DNA from: Bettongia penicillata ogilbyi
Taxonomy: Eukaryota > Chordata > Mammalia > Diprotodontia > Potoroidae
Assembly: GCA_023548195.1 (NCBI GenBank)
Contig: JAJHZJ010000311.1
Coordinates: 10,121,099 to 10,185,098 of the forward strand
DNA: 64,000 nucleotides
Reading direction: 5' to 3'
Part shown: piece after piece, positions 32,843-44,322 of the stretch
Numbering within the stretch: the stretch's first letter is position 1
How the letters are laid out: every line of letters starts with the position of its first letter
Translations under genes and position numbers: made by a program
Notes under the pieces: generated by a model
Told to the model about the DNA's origin: nothing
The model's database searches: none
Seen by the model: the letters and a program-made list of their open reading frames with translations, nothing else

Positions 32843-33185
32843 AGGTCATCTATGACCTAAAGTTAAAATTCAACACACTTTCCTTTCTCTGTTCTCATCT
32901 TTCTTGAACTCTCTGCTCCCTTTGTCACCGCTCACTTAATGAGCTCAGCTCCCTTGGTTTAAGAGAAATATTGTCCTTCTATATCTCATGCCTCTCTAAA
33001 CATTTCTTTCCCATCTTCTTTACTGATAACTCATGCTCTCAGACTTCTTCTTGAAGGTACTCTCCCAAAAGTCTATTCTAGCACCTACTATCTCCTCCCC
33101 ATCATATGCACTTAATTCCTTCCATTAGCTTCAAATATGTAATTTGAAACCTTAATTGCAGATGACTGCACTGACTTCTCTTCTG
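32843..33185 (+). mobile_element. L2 long copy, part 3
   Basis: 'GCACACTT'-like pyrimidine-rich text with 'GACTTCTTCTTGAAGGTACT' and 'AATTGCAGATGACTGCACTG' fits diverged L2. The strand and the downstream L2 parts agree. Confidence 0.45.
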
Positions 33186-33189
33186 TGTT

Positions 33190-33465
33190 GTAGGCCTGAT
33201 ACAGAACAAGGTAGGTGGCACCACAGCTAGAGAGCTAGATTTTTAGTCAGGGAGACCTCAGTTCAAATATGATTTCAGACACATTAGCTATGTGAACTTT
33301 GGCAAGTATTAACCCCGTGTCTACCTCAGTTTACTCACCTCTAAAATGGGGATAATAATAGCTAACACTTACCTCCTAGGATTTTTGCGATAATAAAATG
33401 AGATATTATTTGTAAGTATTGTTCAAGCATTAAAATGCAATATAAATATTGGCTATCTCTAATTG
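33190..33465 (+). mobile_element. CORE-SINE, near full length, inside L2
   Basis: Head 'GTAGGTGGCACCACAGCTAG', then 'AGGGAGACCTCAGTTCAAAT', the core 'CTCAGTTTACTCACCTCTAA' with 'AATGGGGATAATAATAGC', and the 3' end 'AAAATGAGATATTATTTG'. Confidence 0.85.
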
Positions 33466-33680
33466 GCCCCACAATATTTCTATCTTGGCCTCCCCTTGGA
33501 ACCTTCTGTTCAACAAATATGAAATTAAGATCATCCTCTTCCCTTTGCCCCCCAGAATCACTTTTACTTTGCATTTTTCTGTCCCCCCCAGATGAGGCAC
33601 CCCTGTTTACCATTGCCCATATTTAAAACTTCTGCTTTCTTTAATATTCCTTATCATTCACTTTCATATCCAGTAGTTAC
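33466..33680 (+). mobile_element. L2 long copy, part 4
   Basis: It links the two nested SINEs. The sequence 'GGAACCTTCTGTTCAACAAA' to 'TTATCATTCACTTTCATATC' is assigned by position. Confidence 0.4.
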
Positions 33681-33684
33681 CAAA

Positions 33685-33855
33685 GTCCAGTATAGTGTTA
33701 ATAGTGCTGTCCTGGTTTCAAATAATGACTATGACTTATTACCTCTATAACCATGGGCAAATGGTTTAAGCTCCCTGGGTCTCAGTTTCCTTATTTCTAA
33801 ATTGGGAGGATTAGATTAGATAATTTCCAATTCTAATATTGTGATCTCATGACAT
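33685..33855 (+). mobile_element. THER/MIR SINE inside L2
   Basis: 'TATAACCATGGGCAAATGG', 'CTGGGTCTCAGTTTCCTTAT' and 'TTAGATAATTTCCAATTCTA' are the THER core and its ending. Confidence 0.75.
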
Positions 33856-34240
33856 CTGCAACAGCTTCGATATTATGTCTCCCCTTCTCTTCCTTCTGTT
33901 ACAAATGCATTACAAAACTTCATTACCATTGTATTGGACTATTGTTAATACACTTTTATACTTCTAGCACATGTTCCTTCCCCCTACCCTACCCATTAAA
34001 AAAAAAATAATCTTACCAATGCCAGGACAATCTTTCTTACTTGCAGATCTGATGATGTCACTTTCCTGCTCTATATACTTCAGTAGCTCCCTATTACTTA
34101 CTGAAAAAATTTCAAACTCCTTTGCATGGGATTCAAAGTCCTTCAAATCTGGTGTTACTCATACGACTCTCCTCCATACTCCTAGTTTTTCTGCCAAACT
34201 GGATTGTTTGCAATTGGCCAAGGCACTGTGGTAAGCAATA
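33856..34240 (+). mobile_element. L2 long copy, part 5 (3' coding region)
   Basis: 'CAACAGCTTCGATATTATGT', 'GCAGATCTGATGATGTCACT', 'CAGTAGCTCCCTATTACTTA' and 'AAAGTCCTTCAAATCTGGTG' match the end of the L2 coding region in the right order. The extreme 3' terminus is missing. Confidence 0.75.
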
Positions 34241-36360
34241 GGGATAATAACATACTCACAAAAAGAAAAACAGTTTTCACTCTATAAGTAGTAAACAATT
34301 TATTAAATATAAGGTAATCCAAGGTTAAAAGAGAGTGTTCTAACCCCAAGATGTGCCCTATGTTGTCCTTTTTATGGTTTGGTTAAATCATTCCCAATTT
34401 TCCTCTGTGAATGCTACCCAGCCTTTTTTGCCTCTCATTTTTTTAATATTGTCTTCTGGCCCAGAGAACCATCCTTTGTAACATTTGTTTTTTTTAAAGA
34501 CAGAGGGGAAAAAGCACTTTAGCAAAACTAACAAACATACTGACGAAATCTGACAAAATATGCAGTATCCTATACCTGTACTCTCCTATCTCTGTAAAGA
34601 CAAAAGGAGGTCAATTTTCTCATCTTTCCTTGGAGGGCAAGCTTGATCATTATAACGAAACATTATTGGTTTCATTTTTTCCCCTCCTTATACCCAGCAT
34701 TTATAGGCCACCAAAAGCCACAAAACCGTAAATGAACCACCTCCTTTTGTGGTTTGTAAAAGACTTCTCCCTTTGACCTTAAAGATTACTTTATTTTACA
34801 ACTCCTATATTTGCCTACATCTGCATCTGTGCGTTTTATGCTTGTTAGAATATAAGTTACCTGTGTCTTATTCTTCCCCTAGAACTTATCACAGTGCTAT
34901 GTAAACAGGTGGCAAGCAATAATCAACTGATGGATAAATGTTACTGAAGGTGTTAAATGAAGCACAATTTCTTAATAATTTAGTCAAAAGTCAACAACAA
35001 GGGCAAATAGAGTGATTCACATATTATAAAGGTTTCAGATCATATAGAGAGAGCAGAGAGAAATCTGATATGCCATTGTTGTACGTACTGGCTGAGTAGA
35101 CTGGTATACTTCAGATTCATAATGACATTTAAATTCCAAATACACATAATTCATATTCTTTATGTGTTCTCTTCTAAAAGAATAAAAAGCACATAACTCA
35201 GAATTGAGTGTCATCCAAATATAGTGTGCCACACTCATCTGTTAGGCCATCCAATTTGGACTCTGCTCTGTTGTAAAGGAACAAAATATTTGTCCTGATG
35301 AGAAAATCAAAGCAGTCTGCCATTTCCGTGAAGTCAAACTGACACCCACAGAGAAGTAAGTCATGACATTTCAGCTGACTGCTCCTCTCCCTCCTTTTCA
35401 TATCCCATTGAGATTTAAGGTTTCCTTTTTATTCTGTTTGGTCTGACAGACAAGTGGAGCCCAGGTTCATGTGTTTAAATGATGCTTTGGCCAACTGTCC
35501 AGTAATTCACATTTTTTCTCTCTCCGCTATTTGATATGTGTTCTCTACATGCTGAAATCTCTAAGAGTTTTCTAGGGAAAATACTTGGGCAAGTTCATAT
35601 TCTATCCTTTGTGTCTCCTACTCACCTACATCATTTTGGCTTTAAAAAAAATGCCTATTACCGAATATGATGTCACTAAATTAGGAAGAAAATATAAACC
35701 AAATATTCTAATGGCAGTAGATTTTTATGTGCAAAATGTCTTGCAAGTGACTGAAATTTGAAGGTATTTAAAGTGCAAATATAGATTGAAATAACAAAAT
35801 ACTTATTTGCAAAGCAGAAATCACAGCCTGGAAAAAGGATAGTAAATATCAGGGCAACTTTGTTCTTAGGGTTTTACATGGGCTCAACTTACATTTCGCT
35901 TCTGTTAGTAAGTGTGCTTTGAATATACCTACTACAGTGGGGAAAATAGAAGTGTTCACTGGACTCTTGACAGAAAACTCTCTAATTATCCTTATTATAC
36001 ACTTGTAGAGAATTTACAGTCCCCAAACCAAGCTCCTTCTGACTGCCTTATTTTTTTTTCTTTTTAAATTGTGGATGTCATTAAAGAATACAATAAAATT
36101 ATTGTAATGGAATTGAAATACATTTTATTGCATCAATATAAGTTCTACATACAGTTATAGGCAATATGGCTATACTTAATATTTTTACATTACAAGCATA
36201 ATTATGGTATCAAATTAGTAATTTTCACAAAGTACTTGCATTAGAAACTTGTATGATATGATACAGTATATTTCAATTCTCTGTGGCACAGGAAGATAGC
36301 AATTTGTTTAATAGGAGAACTGGGGATACAGTTCATACTCTAGGATTTGATTGTTCCACT
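34241..36360. other. Unassigned sequence
   Basis: This stretch is mostly repeat-free by eye. The block 34480-34640 ('AAAAGCACTTTAGCAAAACT') feels like a dispersed repeat, but I cannot name it. No ORF in it resembles a known family. Confidence 0.45.
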
Positions 36361-36369
36361 TTAAGCAAA

Positions 36370-36510
36370 GCTTAGCACCATGGAATTTTTGAGTTGGAAG
36401 AGTCCTTGGAGATTCTCTAGTTAGACCCCTTCATTTTACAGAGAACTAAACTGAAGCCCAGAGGTCACATAACTAGTTAGTAGCAAAGCCAAGCCTAGAA
36501 CTCCATGCTT
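36370..36510 (-). mobile_element. THER/MIR SINE, minus strand
   Basis: 'GAGTTGGAAGAGTCCTTGGA', 'CTTCATTTTACAGAGAACTA' and 'AGAGGTCACATAACTAGTTA' form the inverted THER pattern. Confidence 0.75.
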
Positions 36511-37280
36511 ATAAGGGAAACTTTATAGATCAATGAGTTTCTGAAAAAATCTTTTGAATCTTTAAAAACCTGGAGCTGGTTGAATTTTTAAAGGTGAAAT
36601 GAAAACAATTGGTTAGGTACATTTGTCGATGGTTATTGTACAGTATCATGGGATACTGGATTTGGAGTTAGAGCACCTGGATATAAAACTCTCGTATGTG
36701 ACTTTCTACCTAAAACTGGTTTGGATAGATAGCCATTTAAATAGATAACCATTGACTAGATAACCATTACTTTAAACCTATTGTAGTACCTCATTAGAAT
36801 CTATCTCCTTCAACTAGGAATAGTCTTGATAGTAAAGAGGATAAAAACAATGGGAGTGGGGACTAAGTCCTTAACTTGGAGAAAAGAAGTACACAACAAA
36901 TTGACAGAAAGTGAAAGCCAGGGGAATTGTAAACATTTTTCCTACATCACCATGTTGCCACAATTCACAATGCATGCCAATGAGATCACGATTCTAGGAA
37001 TCTCTATTCCTATCCCAGTATTAGCTAGGGCTATCCCAATTTCTAGGTCCATGACATATGATTTGGCTAAATAGAGATGTTGAGGCAAATTGGACTGACT
37101 AAATATTCTATAAAATTTGTCAGAAGTGGTATATGAATGGTTAGTACATAATACATATAATGTACATTAAGTCATATTTTTCTCAAAAATAATTTTATCT
37201 CTATTCTATCAGTTTGACAAATTAACCAGGCACCACCCCTCTGGTCTTACAAGGTAATTCCTTTAATTCCAATACAGGAT
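36511..37280. other. Unassigned sequence
   Basis: This is AT-rich. At 36726-36775 'GATAGATAGCCATTTAAATA' is followed by 'GATAACCATTGACTAGATAA', a short degenerate local duplication. I see nothing else. Confidence 0.5.
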
Positions 37281-37284
37281 TTCT

Positions 37285-37480
37285 GCTATCATGAGTGCAA
37301 ATCCTGATGCAGATACTTGCTAGTTGTATGATCCTGGGCAAGTCATTTAATTCTATTTGCCCTAGTATGCCATCTGGAAAATAAACTGGTGAAGAAAATG
37401 ACAAACCACTCCAGTATCTTTGCCAAGAAAACCCTAAATGATGTCATAAAGAATTGGAATGACTGAAAACCTACTGCACA
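37285..37480 (+). mobile_element. MAR1-type SINE lacking a clear head
   Basis: 'CTGGGCAAGTCATTTAATTC', 'GAAAATGACAAACCACTCCA', 'TATCTTTGCCAAGAAAACCC' and 'AAGAATTGGAATGACTGAAA' identify it. The tRNA head is degraded. Confidence 0.8.
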
Positions 37481-38285
37481 AGTAGTTGTACCATCTTTGA
37501 CTCAAAGTTTCACCTTTGGATTTAGATATTTAGATGCTCAATTGGACTCATAATATTTTATCATTAAACATGCACCTTTACCAGATACAGATCATAATTC
37601 CATCCCCGCCTTCTTGTCCTATTGTGACTATAATTCAAGTCCTTCTACGAATCCTGCATAGATTTACATTAAGATTTAGTGTAACCAACAGATTGGGCTT
37701 CATTTTTTTTTGTTTGGTTTTTAAAATCTTGAGGGTATTAATGTAGCACTTGGGCTAGACCACTTTTGTCCTTCACTCACCTCCTTTTCCAATCATAATT
37801 GTCTTTAATAATGTCCTTTAAACCATTTCTCATGGGCAAGTCATCATTAGTTAGAAGCAACAGGTCACCATGAATCTTTTCATTGCCATTTAGGTTATCT
37901 GCAATTTGTCCGTGATTGGCAGCAAGATAACAACAATTAGTATTAAAGAGATAGCTTTTTTGTAGCAGTAATTTTGCAATTAATGAAAGCACTGAGAAAT
38001 TTCCCAACTGTGATCTGGTCCAATTTCTTCTTTTTTCATTAGTCCTACATCTACTCACTGTCCATTTTCATTCACTTCCTTTTCAAGATGCAGAACTCAA
38101 TGAAATCACTCCATGAACTGCACATTGAGCTGTAACACATGAACACTGGGAGGAACCTACTATTCATAGGGAGTCTCTTTTCTGCATGGACATGATAAGG
38201 TTCTTCCTCTGTAGAAATGAAACACATTCCTATTTAGATGTTGAAAAAAAATTCTTCATGTGGATTATCCATATTTATTGGTTTG
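37481..38285. other. Unassigned sequence
   Basis: I see no recognisable repeat. The minus-strand open frame at 37777-38058 has no family resemblance. Confidence 0.5.
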
Positions 38286-39068
38286 TGTGATGTCAATCAA
38301 GTTAGGATCTTTTGCTGTTTTAGTTTTACTAAAAATGCCTCTGATTGAAAAATGTGATTGCAGAGGATCTTTTTTACCCATTGATGGGCATGCCCGTTTT
38401 TGGAAGCTTGATTAGGGGAATTGTTTTGCACGAAGGTTCCAAGTGCCTTTTGTTTTTTTCTATTGAAGCACTGAATCAGAGAGTTGTGCCCTCTGGTTCT
38501 AAAAATTTTATAAATATTCTGAGGGTAAAGTTTTACTTTGAGACTTTGTTTTTGTATTAAAGTTTGAGGGCCAGAAGAGGACTCTGGGAAGTTGCTAAGA
38601 AGACCCCTTGAGAACCCAGATGTCATGCTTCCTTCTCTGGTAACTATGGTCAGAGAGTTGTACCTGTCATTGAATTACGGTCAAGCAGAAGAGGCCATAT
38701 CTGTTGATTACTTTGGGGTTTACTGACTGGAAGTATTTGTTTGGGCAGATGAGAACTCTGAGAAGCCCCTAAGGAGCCCTCTGGCTTTGAGAACCCAGAT
38801 GTCATGCTTCCGTCTCCGGTAACTATGGTCAAACAGTTGGAACTGTTTGTTGAATTCAGGCAGAGGAAGTCACATCTGTTGACTTTTTGATTTCTCTGTA
38901 CTTTCTTTGAAGTTCAAGGTGTTGACTCCCCTGAACTAGGTGAATGATATATGTGCTTGATTAAAGTGATTGTTAACCCCTCAGGAGTTGCCTTTCCTTT
39001 TATGAATGCAGATCTCAGAACCTGTGATAACAGGCCCCCCTGTGTATGCTGGGGTGCTCACTGTTACA
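38286..39068 (+). mobile_element. Solo LTR A of an unnamed LTR retrotransposon family
   Basis: The 783-bp unit begins TGTGATG and ends TTACA, and is bracketed by a perfect 5-bp target-site duplication GTTTG (38281-38285 and 39069-39073). Most of its length is homologous to the inverted unit at 40717-41607. It contains an internal tandem duplication with a period of about 175 bp (units about 38534-38708 and 38709-38883), also present in the other copy. A TATAAATA box at 38509-38516 is conserved in both copies, which is why I call this copy plus-strand, though both ends are TG...CA-compatible either way. No internal retroviral genes are present. The 5-bp duplication fits class I or class III elements. 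Confidence 0.85.
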
Positions 39069-39619
39069 GTTTGTTGAACAGAGATTTCTCTGGAGTCCTG
39101 TCAAGGACTTTTGTATAATTTTAACATATCCCTGAGAGATGCCTTGTTTGAAAAGAATAAAGCCATTATTTTTTCTAGAAGTAATTGATGAAGGAAAACA
39201 ATTCCTTTTTGCTTATCAGATTGAGTATTTATCCTTAAGGTCAAGGTGTTATTTTTTTTTTTTTTGACAATTCACTTTTTTTTCTACTATCCATAAAACA
39301 TACCACACTTTTCATTGAATTGATAAAGGCTTTTTCTCTTGGGCCCTAGGCCATTCTGAAGAGCTATTTACCTGAGGCTACTAGGACACTATTCAATAAA
39401 GCACTGCTTAAAATTTGTACTCTAGTGGCTGGGAAGAGACAATGGGACTTCTATACATGCAAAATTTAAAAGGTGGAAAGAACATAAGCTTTGGGAGACT
39501 GTGGCTTTGTGTGCATTTAGAGGGTTTGGGGGAGTATCAATTTGATTTTTTAACATCATCATTGTGCTGTTGTAAAACAGGGTTTACTCACTAATTTGAA
39601 AAACACTGTAAAAGGTTTA
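39069..39619. other. Unassigned sequence between LTR A and the candidate conserved block
   Basis: It includes a T-run at 39251-39265. I see no repeat or gene. Confidence 0.5.
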
Positions 39620-40122
39620 TGTGCTTTTCTATAGTTCTTACCTTCTTCTCTAGCTAGAATACCTGACCAATCTCAAGAAAGAGTCAGTGTGTTTTATAGC
39701 AAAGCCCTCATTATTACAATAAACTTATAAAGCAGTCCACCTTAAATACTCATTTCCTATAGCAGAGAGCTCATCAATATCTAGACAGCCATGCAGGCAG
39801 CTAGGAGGCCAGTCCATTAATGAAATGTTAATGACTGAATTAGACCTGTAATAACTGAAGGAGGATGTACTGCTGTGAGTCCATTAGCATCAGCAAACCC
39901 TGCTGGGGAACAAGTAAACACAACATACAATGAGAAAACTTTCAGGCAGAGAAGTTGGTGGTGTTTTACAGGTGTTTTCAGACAGAATGACATTTCACTT
40001 AAATAGGATTAGTTTATTCAAGTAAGCTAATCCAATTAACAACAGCTCTTCAAGAAGGAGTAAGCAATATAAGTTGAATGGTATGCTTCTGCAAAGGAGC
40101 TTTGATTAATCAGCAGCATTTA
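39620..40122. promoter_or_regulatory. Candidate conserved non-coding element
   Basis: The roughly 500-bp block is free of repeats although bounded by mobile DNA. It is dense in homeodomain-type ATTA/TAAT cores ('GTCCATTAATGAAATGTTAA', 'TGGACCTGTAATAACTG'-like text, 'GCTTTGATTAATCAGCAGCA') and mixed-composition words such as 'AGCAAACCCTGCTGGGGAAC', which is the usual texture of vertebrate developmental enhancers. No reading frame is open across it. Conservation and function are inferred only. Confidence 0.35.
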
Positions 40123-40124
40123 TG

Positions 40125-40231
40125 AATGACCTCCTGCGGGTGAGTCACTATCTGAGAGTACTTGGAGAGACAATGACAAAAATGAAATGGTCCCTGCCCA
40201 CAAGGAGCTGCCTTTCTACTTGGAAAGATAA

Positions 40232-40272
<41 letters not shown>

Positions 40273-40279
40273 CATATAC

Positions 40280-40343
<64 letters not shown>

Positions 40344-40500
40344 TTTTACTTGGTTGCTTTTTTTTTTCCAGAGTATGGGAAATCAGGAAAGGGCTTATGG
40401 GGTCTTTTAACTGAGTTTTGATGGAAATTGGACATTGCAAAAAGCAGAGGGGAAGAGAAGAGGGGATTACAGGCATGACAAACTGTCAGTGTAAAGGATG
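40125..40500 (-). mobile_element. L2-type LINE fragment, minus strand, split by microsatellites
   Basis: 'ACAAAAATGAAATGGTCCCT' and 'GCCCACAAGGAGCTGCCTT' before the microsatellites, and 'GGAAATCAGGAAAGGGCTTA' with 'AACTGAGTTTTGATGGAAAT' after them, are consecutive parts of inverted L2. Confidence 0.7.
40234..40343. repeat. (TA)n and (GATA)n compound microsatellite
   Basis: A TA run (40236-40268) leads through ACATACATATACA into about 16 pure GATA units (40281-40343). It has expanded inside the L2 fragment. Confidence 0.95.
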
Positions 40501-40716
40501 TAAAAGTTCCAGCATCATCCAATCTTGTTGCAAGCCTTCAAGTATCACTTCTATTTGCCATGTTCAATTTTTCCTTAGAGGAAAATCATGAACTCTTCAT
40601 TCATTTTTCTTCTATTCTCTATTCTTTATTTCTGTTCCTTTGACTTGTCTCTTTCCTCAATTTTTTACTTTTATATTTAGCCAGATACTTACACTTGGCT
40701 TCTCATCTTTGAGGAG

Positions 40717-41607
40717 TATAGTGGTAAGCACCCCAACATGCACACAGGGAGCCTACTATCACAGGTTCTTAGATTCGCATTCATAAAAGGAAAACAACTT
40801 TCAAGGGGTTAACAATCACTTTAGTCAAGTACATGTATCATTCCTTTAAACAAGTACATATATCATTCAGTTAGTTCAAGGAGTCAGCACCTGAATTTTA
40901 AAGAAAATACAGAGAAATCAAAAGATCAACAGACATGGCTTCCTCTGCCTGAATTCAACAAACAACTGTACCCCAACTGCCTCACCATAATTACCAGAGA
41001 GGAAAGCATGACATTTGGATTCTGAAGGCTGGGGGGCTCCTTAGCAGCTTCCCAGAGTCCTCATCTGGCTGAACAAATACTTCCAGTCAGTAAACCCCAA
41101 AGTAATCAACAGACATGGCTTCCTCTGCCTGACCATAATTCAACAGACAGGTACAACTGTCTGACCATACCAGAGAGGGAAGCACAACATCTGGGTTATC
41201 AAAGTCAGGGGGCTCCTTAACAGCTTTGCAGAGTCCTCATCTGGCACTCAAACCTTACAAAAACTAAGACCCAAAGTAAAACTTCATCCTCAGAGTATTT
41301 ATACTTTTTTTTAGAGTCAGAGGGCATCCCAACCCTAGGAAACCAGTCTCATTAACAAAATCTGTGGGTGTTCCTACAAATCTTCCCAAATCAAAATTCC
41401 TTTAATGGGCAGGCCCATTAATGGGTGGGGAAAAATCTTAATCACATTAACAATACAAATTAATATACTGTTTCTAGTTAAAGAAATTCTTGTTTCTGTA
41501 CTCTACTCCTTGTAAAGATCTTGACTGATAAAGGCAAGATTCAGTCAGAGGCACTTGATTATACTAAAACAAAAACAGCAAAAGATTCTATTTTGATTAC
41601 CATCACA
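40717..41607 (-). mobile_element. Solo LTR B, same family as LTR A, opposite orientation
   Basis: The 891-bp unit runs from TATAGTGG to CATCACA on the plus strand, flanked by a perfect 5-bp target-site duplication AGGAG (40712-40716 and 41608-41612). It aligns end to end with the reverse complement of LTR A. LTR A lacks about 100 bp present here, near 41430-41530. The terminal dinucleotide is TA where TG is expected, consistent with a point mutation. The shared TATAAATA box reads TATTTATA here at 41296-41303. The internal duplication of about 175 bp is also present. The duplication differs from that of LTR A, so this is an independent insertion reduced to a solo LTR. Confidence 0.85.
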
Positions 41608-41612
41608 AGGAG

Positions 41613-43575
41613 ACACTGGGACTTGGGAAGTGACTTAAGAAGACTGAAATCGACATAGCAATTCTTAATGATATTTCTACTAGATAAGGAAGGGCATCAC
41701 TATGAGCTTCTTTTTCTTTATTTTTTTTTCAATAGGAGTAGAAGTCAAAGTATATGATAAAGGAATGTCATCTGTACTTTGTGATATATCATCTCTTTGC
41801 TTCCTTTTACCTTTCCTCTAACTTCCTAGAGAAAAGAGACCTAGATTGAGTGAGGTCACCAGGGTCTACATTAAAAAGGGAAGATATAAGGACTATCTCT
41901 GATTTTCTTAGCATGTGTCAGAACTCCCTCAACCTCTGTCCCAGAACTCAGCTGATATTTCCTAGGAGTTGCTTGAAGTTCCAAAAGATTGTGAGTGATG
42001 CAGAATCAAATAGTTAATAAATGTAATGTCTTGGACTTGAACACAGATCTTCCTGATGCCAAACATAGAACTCTTTCTAATAGAATGTGCTGCTTCTAAT
42101 TTCATAAAAGGGGAAAAATGCGAAGGAAGATTTAGAATACTTCTTAGTTCAGATTAACAAGATTGTGAGAGTCACTTCTGCAATCTCACTATAAATCGTA
42201 TGGCATAAAGCATGAAATCTGGTTATGTATGAAATCTATCTTTTCTCAATAATGTATTGTCCTTGTTACAAATTTAAAGATTTACCATTTTTTATTTAAA
42301 TGTTTACTATAACTCAATAATATCTGAATTGTAACAACTTGATGTGAGGCAAAAATAATTGCTCTTTAAAATTGTTACAAATGACTGAATGGCTAAGGCT
42401 AATTCCATTTGATTTCTTCTGTAGAGCTACTTTGGGTCATATTCTTGGCCCATTTTTAGATTAGTTTCATGTCATAGTTAAAAATCATACATATGTGGCT
42501 TGAGCATTAAACCTTGGGGAATGCTATGCATATATATCAGGAATAAGTGTAACAAGCTACAAAATCTCAGTAACATCAGCAAAATGCTGAGAGAAGAGTT
42601 TGTTATATAACCAAAACGTTAATTGAGTCATATTTGGGAGTTAGCTGAGATTCTATTTGGGAATTTGCTTCTGTTTCTACTTAGTAATTTCCAGTTAACT
42701 AGTTTGGGAAAGTCACTTCAACTCTCCCTGCTTCCATTCTTCCAAGTGTAAAATGAAACAGATGGACAAGATAATCCACTAAATTTTCAAAATTCTTGAA
42801 TTTTGTAGGAGCAGAAAATTATCAGAATTTTAATCACACTAAATATGGGTAGCAATGGGAGAGTGGTGAGAGTGATGAATCTGCAGTCAGAGAACATCTA
42901 TCTTCATATTCTTTTTTTTTTTTTCATTTTTGCTTTGGACTTTCTAAAATCTACTTTTTTTGAAAAACTGACAAATCTTACTACATTTTAACTTTGGTAT
43001 AAAAATTCAAAGTAACAGCTTCTGAACTATATTTACGACAGGACAATAGAGTTGAAATTCAGACCATGCAATGAACCAGCCCATAAGGTGGAGAAGCAGT
43101 AACACCTGTCAAATACTATCACTTTAATTACAGTTAAAAGAATGTCCTATCTTCTTCACAACACAAAGCCTACAAACTCTTTTGTTCTCACTGCACTGGA
43201 ATGACTAATCCATCAAACACAGAAGATACCCTGATAACTCTGAATATATAATTCATGGATCACATTAGAGGTACTTCTCTGGAAAAGCCAAAGGTCATAT
43301 CGAGTAAATACTGATAATATAAATACTATATGAGTTGCTATAAAATAATAGGCTCTTAAAAGTCACTCACAATAACAATATCATGTTCAAAGCTGGCTTG
43401 AAGTGGTGGTTTACGAGTTTTGAGCTGAATTTCACTGTCTTACAGGAACATTTATTCCTGGCCAATAATAGTTTCTGTTTATGAAAAGAAGAAAAATACT
43501 TAAACATGAAAAGGTTTTCCAAAAATCATGTAGAGTAGGGCACCATGGACACTGTCAGGACAATGTTTTTTTCCT
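41613..43575. other. Unassigned sequence with one MIR scrap
   Basis: A MIR-like scrap lies at 42695-42785 ('GGGAAAGTCACTTCAACTCT'). The rest, including the T-run at 42911-42924, gives no repeat or coding signal. Confidence 0.5.
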
Positions 43576-44010
43576 ATTACCTCTAAGATAAAATTCAAAC
43601 TCCTCTGGTTGACATTTAGAGCCCCTCATAATCTGGCCCTAACCATTATTTCTAGGCTGACAACTCATTACTTTTGCTCTTGTTTCCTTCATTCTGGCCA
43701 AATTGGCCTATTTGCAGCTCGTTGTAAACAATATTTCATCTCCTGCTTGTTGACTATGAGTCATTCCAAGACTAAGACTGTAATATTCTCTTTCCAGAAT
43801 TCCATTTCTTGCAGGCCTGAATGCCCTTCAATGTTCATGTCAGCATCAACTCTCAGATACTTTATTACTCTAGATGTTAGCCAACCCCTGTTCCAATTAC
43901 TTTGTCTTTATTTGCATACATTTCACAATTATATACAATTTATGTTTTATACACACCAGTAGGATATAAGCTTCCATAAGAGAAGGGACTGTGCTTTGCA
44001 CCCTACAATA
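43575..44010 (+). mobile_element. L2/CR1-clade LINE 3' region
   Basis: 'CTATTACCTCTAAGATAAAA', 'AGCCCCTCATAATCTGGCCC', 'TTCTGGCCAAATTGGCCTAT' and 'GGCCTGAATGCCC' follow the end of the L2/CR1 coding region. 'AGAAGGGACTGTGCTTTGC' is its 3' UTR. The open frame at 43609-43962 is a fortuitous reading of this element. Confidence 0.8.
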
Positions 44011-44077
44011 GATTTCACTGGATATTGTAGTCAGGGAAACGTACTCGTAGATATGAGTTTATTTCAAGTGCTCAATC

Positions 44078-44080
<3 letters not shown>

Positions 44081-44119
<39 letters not shown>

Positions 44120-44322
44120 AGTATCCCTTTGATAGTCAGGTGAAGTCTAAAAATAATTCAGAATAATACTTTAAAAATATTAAATACATAAGATTACAGA
44201 GGAAATCAATTGTTGAATACATCTACATCTATGTACGTATGTATGGATATATGCATGTATGTATGTATCTATCTGCCTTTATCTTTATATGTTCATGGTT
44301 CTCAGAATAAGAACCTCTAGTC
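44081..44322. mobile_element. hAT-type remnant with (GT)n tract and (TATG)n patch
   Basis: A (GT)n run (44081-44114) is followed by 'ATCCCTTTGATAGTCAGGTG', 'AAATACATAAGATTACAGAG' and, near the right end, 'CTCAGAATAAGAACCTCTAG'. This is the TTCTTAACCT hAT family. A (TATG)n-like patch (44230-44275) lies inside it. Confidence 0.65.

Noticed and set aside
38286..41607. A single large DNA transposon with 0.8-kb terminal inverted repeats
   Set aside because: Each unit has its own perfect 5-bp duplication (GTTTG and AGGAG), which requires two separate insertions.
43609..43962. 117-codon plus-strand frame
   Set aside because: It lies wholly in the 3' region of an L2/CR1-type LINE.
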